Below, in pieces: positions 5,469-6,898 of a stretch of DNA of 6,898 nt. The notes beneath the pieces were generated by a model. That model had not been told where the DNA came from and searched no databases. It saw only the letters and a list, made by a program, of their open reading frames with translations. The stretch's first letter is position 1. Each line of letters starts with the position of its first letter. This DNA is from an uncultured Eubacteriales bacterium (GTDB lineage: Bacteria; Bacillota; Clostridia; Christensenellales; CAG-138), in assembly GCA_900550525.1 (NCBI GenBank), contig URSN01000100.1, forward strand, positions 1 to 6,898, read 5' to 3'. Position numbers and translations under genes: made by a program.

Positions 5469-5534
5469 TCAGGCCAGCGGGCGGATGCCCCGCGGGAGCG
5501 GCGCGGCGAGCGGCAGCGCCTTGCGCTCAAACAT
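5469..5534 (-). CDS. Possible 21-residue small protein, or truncated start of a lost gene
   Basis: On the minus strand AGGGGGTG lies 6 nt before an ATG that opens a frame of 21 codons ending in TGA (MFERKALPLAAPLPRGIRPLA). Nearly all codons end in G or C, as in neighbouring real genes, and the ribosome binding site is better than those of several genes here. It starts 37 nt after the lipoprotein stop on the same strand, so it could be cotranscribed. The product is basic and proline-rich and I recognise nothing in it. It could be a real small protein, the stump of a gene cut by the repeat region, or chance. Confidence 0.25.
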   Translation of the reverse strand: MFERKALPLAAPLPRGIRPLA

Positions 5535-5571
5535 CCGTTTCACCCCCTGCAAATCCGCTCCGCTTCCCGCG

Positions 5572-6897
5572 TCACATCATTTCAGGCGTCACCTGCAAAT
5601 CGACGAGGGAGCCGTCCACCGCGTTCACCGCGATGAAATCGCGCAGCGGCTCGCCAAGCCCCAGGTCCTCCTCGTAAAACACCACCCACGCGGGCACGAG
5701 CATCTGATACTCCACCGTATCCCGCATGGGCACGAGCACGTTCGTCAGCACGATGCGGTCCACCGTCACCGTGTTTTCGCCGCCGCCCATCAGCTCGCTC
5801 ATGTAGGCGTAGCCGTGCTCGATGGCCTGCGTGATCTGCTCCCTGATCTCGTCAAACTCCAGCAGCAGCACGTTCTCGTTCATCGTCTCCACGATCTCGA
5901 GCGGGTTGCGCCACTCAAAGCTCTGCACGCCGTTCTCATCCACATAGATGCGCGCAAACTCCGGGAACCAGTGCGGCGCGTAGTCCTCCGCCGGCCTGTA
6001 CAGGATGCCGCTCTGCTGGTTTTCATAGTATACCGGGATGCACCCGCCGTCGCTGCGCGCATAGGTGAGCTGCCAGCCCTCGGACAGCGTTTCATACGTC
6101 ATGCCCTGGAGCACGCGCGCCTTCTCCGCTTCGGCAAGCCCCAGCCATGTCAGCCCCGCCTGCTCGAGGAACGCCTCCGCCGCGGCCTCGGCCTCCGCCT
6201 GCGTGAGTTTCACGTTTTGCAGCGTCGTCCCCTTTGGCTCGCCCGGATACGCCTCGCCGGCCATGACCCAGCTCTCCGGCTGCACGCCGCTGTAAGCGCC
6301 ATACGCGGTGGCGTACAGCCCGTCCTGCGATACGCGCACGCGGATGCGCCCGCCGTCCGGCAGCGCGTAGGTGTACGGCGTGTCGAGCGGCACGGTATCC
6401 GGCACGGGGCCGAAGGTTTCCTCCGGCGTGTTCTTCAGCTCTTCCTCGAGCCGCGCGATGTCCTCCTCCTGCCCGTCGTACGGCTCCCAGACGCCCACGC
6501 CGTTGTAAACGGCATAGCTGCCCTTGCGGGCGAGCATCAGGTCGAGCAGCACATCCTCGCGCGTGCGGGTGGTCTCGCACGCGCCGGTCGCGCCGGCCAG
6601 CAGCGGGGCGAGCGCCGCCGTGACGGTCTTTGCGTCGAGCGTGCGCTGCCGCACGCGGTAGACGGGGAATATCTGCTTATCCGGCAGCACGATGTCCGCA
6701 TCGATCGTGCAGGTGAGCCCGCGGATGTGCAGCTCGTCCGTCCAGCGCTCCACGCGCTCCCCGACCTCGTCCACCGGCAGCAGCGGCTGCTCCGATGGCA
6801 CGGCCGTCGCCGCGATGGCCTCCTCCAGCGCCCCGTCGCCCCTGTTGACGATGATGTCCTCCGCGGGCGTCGGCTGGCAGGCCGCAAGCAGCGCGGC
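5572..6897 (-). CDS. Lipoprotein of unknown function (DUF6034-like), 5' end outside the window
   Basis: The frame is open to the right edge and begins in view with AALLAACQPTPAED. LAAC is a lipobox with the acylated cysteine at 6879-6877, so the product should be exported, cleaved and anchored to the outer face of the membrane. About 435 residues follow the cysteine; only the positive and hydrophobic start of the signal peptide is missing. The sequence after the Cys (QPTPAEDIIVNRGDGALEEAI), a segment on pentapeptide-like spacing (ELHIRGLTCTIDADIVLP), EPYDGQEEDIARLEEEL, and a C-terminal part ending MLVPAWVVFYEED and FIAVNAVDGSLVDLQVTPEMM resemble clostridial lipoproteins I recall as DUF6034; I could not verify this. 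Dense Glu/Asp and periodic strands suggest an extracytoplasmic binding or structural domain. An internal GTG at 6801 could start a shorter frame, but the lipobox upstream argues against it. No enzymatic motif is visible. Confidence 0.75.
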   Translation of the reverse strand, partial: AALLAACQPTPAEDIIVNRGDGALEEAIAATAVPSEQPLLPVDEVGERVERWTDELHIRGLTCTIDADIVLPDKQIFPVYRVRQRTLDAKTVTAALAPLLAGATGACETTRTREDVLLDLMLARKGSYAVYNGVGVWEPYDGQEEDIARLEEELKNTPEETFGPVPDTVPLDTPYTYALPDGGRIRVRVSQDGLYATAYGAYSGVQPESWVMAGEAYPGEPKGTTLQNVKLTQAEAEAAAEAFLEQAGLTWLGLAEAEKARVLQGMTYETLSEGWQLTYARSDGGCIPVYYENQQSGILYRPAEDYAPHWFPEFARIYVDENGVQSFEWRNPLEIVETMNENVLLLEFDEIREQITQAIEHGYAYMSELMGGGENTVTVDRIVLTNVLVPMRDTVEYQMLVPAWVVFYEEDLGLGEPLRDFIAVNAVDGSLVDLQVTPEMM

Positions 6898-6898
6898 G

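Larger units (their letters stand above)
5331..5571. other. Gene-poor repeat-rich intergenic stretch
   Basis: Besides the inverted tRNA-derived arm, the bidirectional palindrome, the 24-nt direct repeats and the possible small frame listed separately, I see no RNA gene or protein gene here. Reading frames on both strands through the tRNA and this stretch give low-complexity or tRNA-antisense translations (for example WDSNPR and GFEPT strings), which are well-known annotation artefacts around tRNA genes. Confidence 0.6.

Noticed and set aside
1..6898. CRISPR array, transposase or prophage genes
   Set aside because: No regularly spaced repeats, transposase or integrase motifs were seen on either strand.

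Overview
The window looks like chromosomal DNA from a high-GC, gut-type Bacillota (Clostridia) bacterium. The reasons are the ecfA1-ecfA2-ecfT-truA gene order, a lipoprotein of a type I associate with Clostridia, and strongly GC-ending codons in every gene right of about position 810. All recognisable genes stop with TGA. The taxonomic placement is inference; no marker here fixes a genus.

Left end (1-810): the C-terminal part of a secreted or surface-type protein. It has clearly lower GC than the rest and is broken by an in-frame TAG at 119-121. A GC-rich stem that looks like its terminator, but lacks the T-tract, ends at 804-810. At the same GGGG, a minus-strand amidohydrolase gene (start 1190) loses its family resemblance after about 128 residues. 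The two broken genes meet in a 4-nt microhomology, so 807-810 is either a real recombination junction or a chimeric assembly join.

Centre (1191-5034): an 85-nt divergent promoter region, then a tight plus-strand operon. It encodes the two ATPases and the transmembrane coupling protein of an ECF vitamin/metal transporter (ecfA1, ecfA2, ecfT), then tRNA pseudouridine synthase (truA) and tRNA adenosine deaminase (tadA). Stop and start codons overlap at three of the four gene boundaries. No substrate-binding S component is present, which fits a shared (group II) ECF module that serves S components encoded elsewhere. A GC-rich hairpin with a T-rich tail follows tadA.

Right (5119-5571): a promoter, a complete tRNA-Ser(CGA) with encoded CCA, and a perfect 18-bp terminator hairpin. 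After these comes a repeat-rich intergenic stretch. It holds an inverted copy of the tRNA T-loop/3' segment, a short bidirectional terminator-like palindrome, two 24-nt GC-rich direct repeats and a possible 21-codon minus-strand reading frame with a good ribosome binding site.

Right end (5572-6897): a minus-strand lipoprotein of unknown function, open at its 5' end just upstream of the lipobox. I found no convincing new multi-gene system. The points most worth checking are the 807-810 junction, the in-frame TAG, the possibly leaderless amidohydrolase transcript, the glutamine at the EcfA1 switch-histidine position, and the tRNA-flanking inverted repeat.
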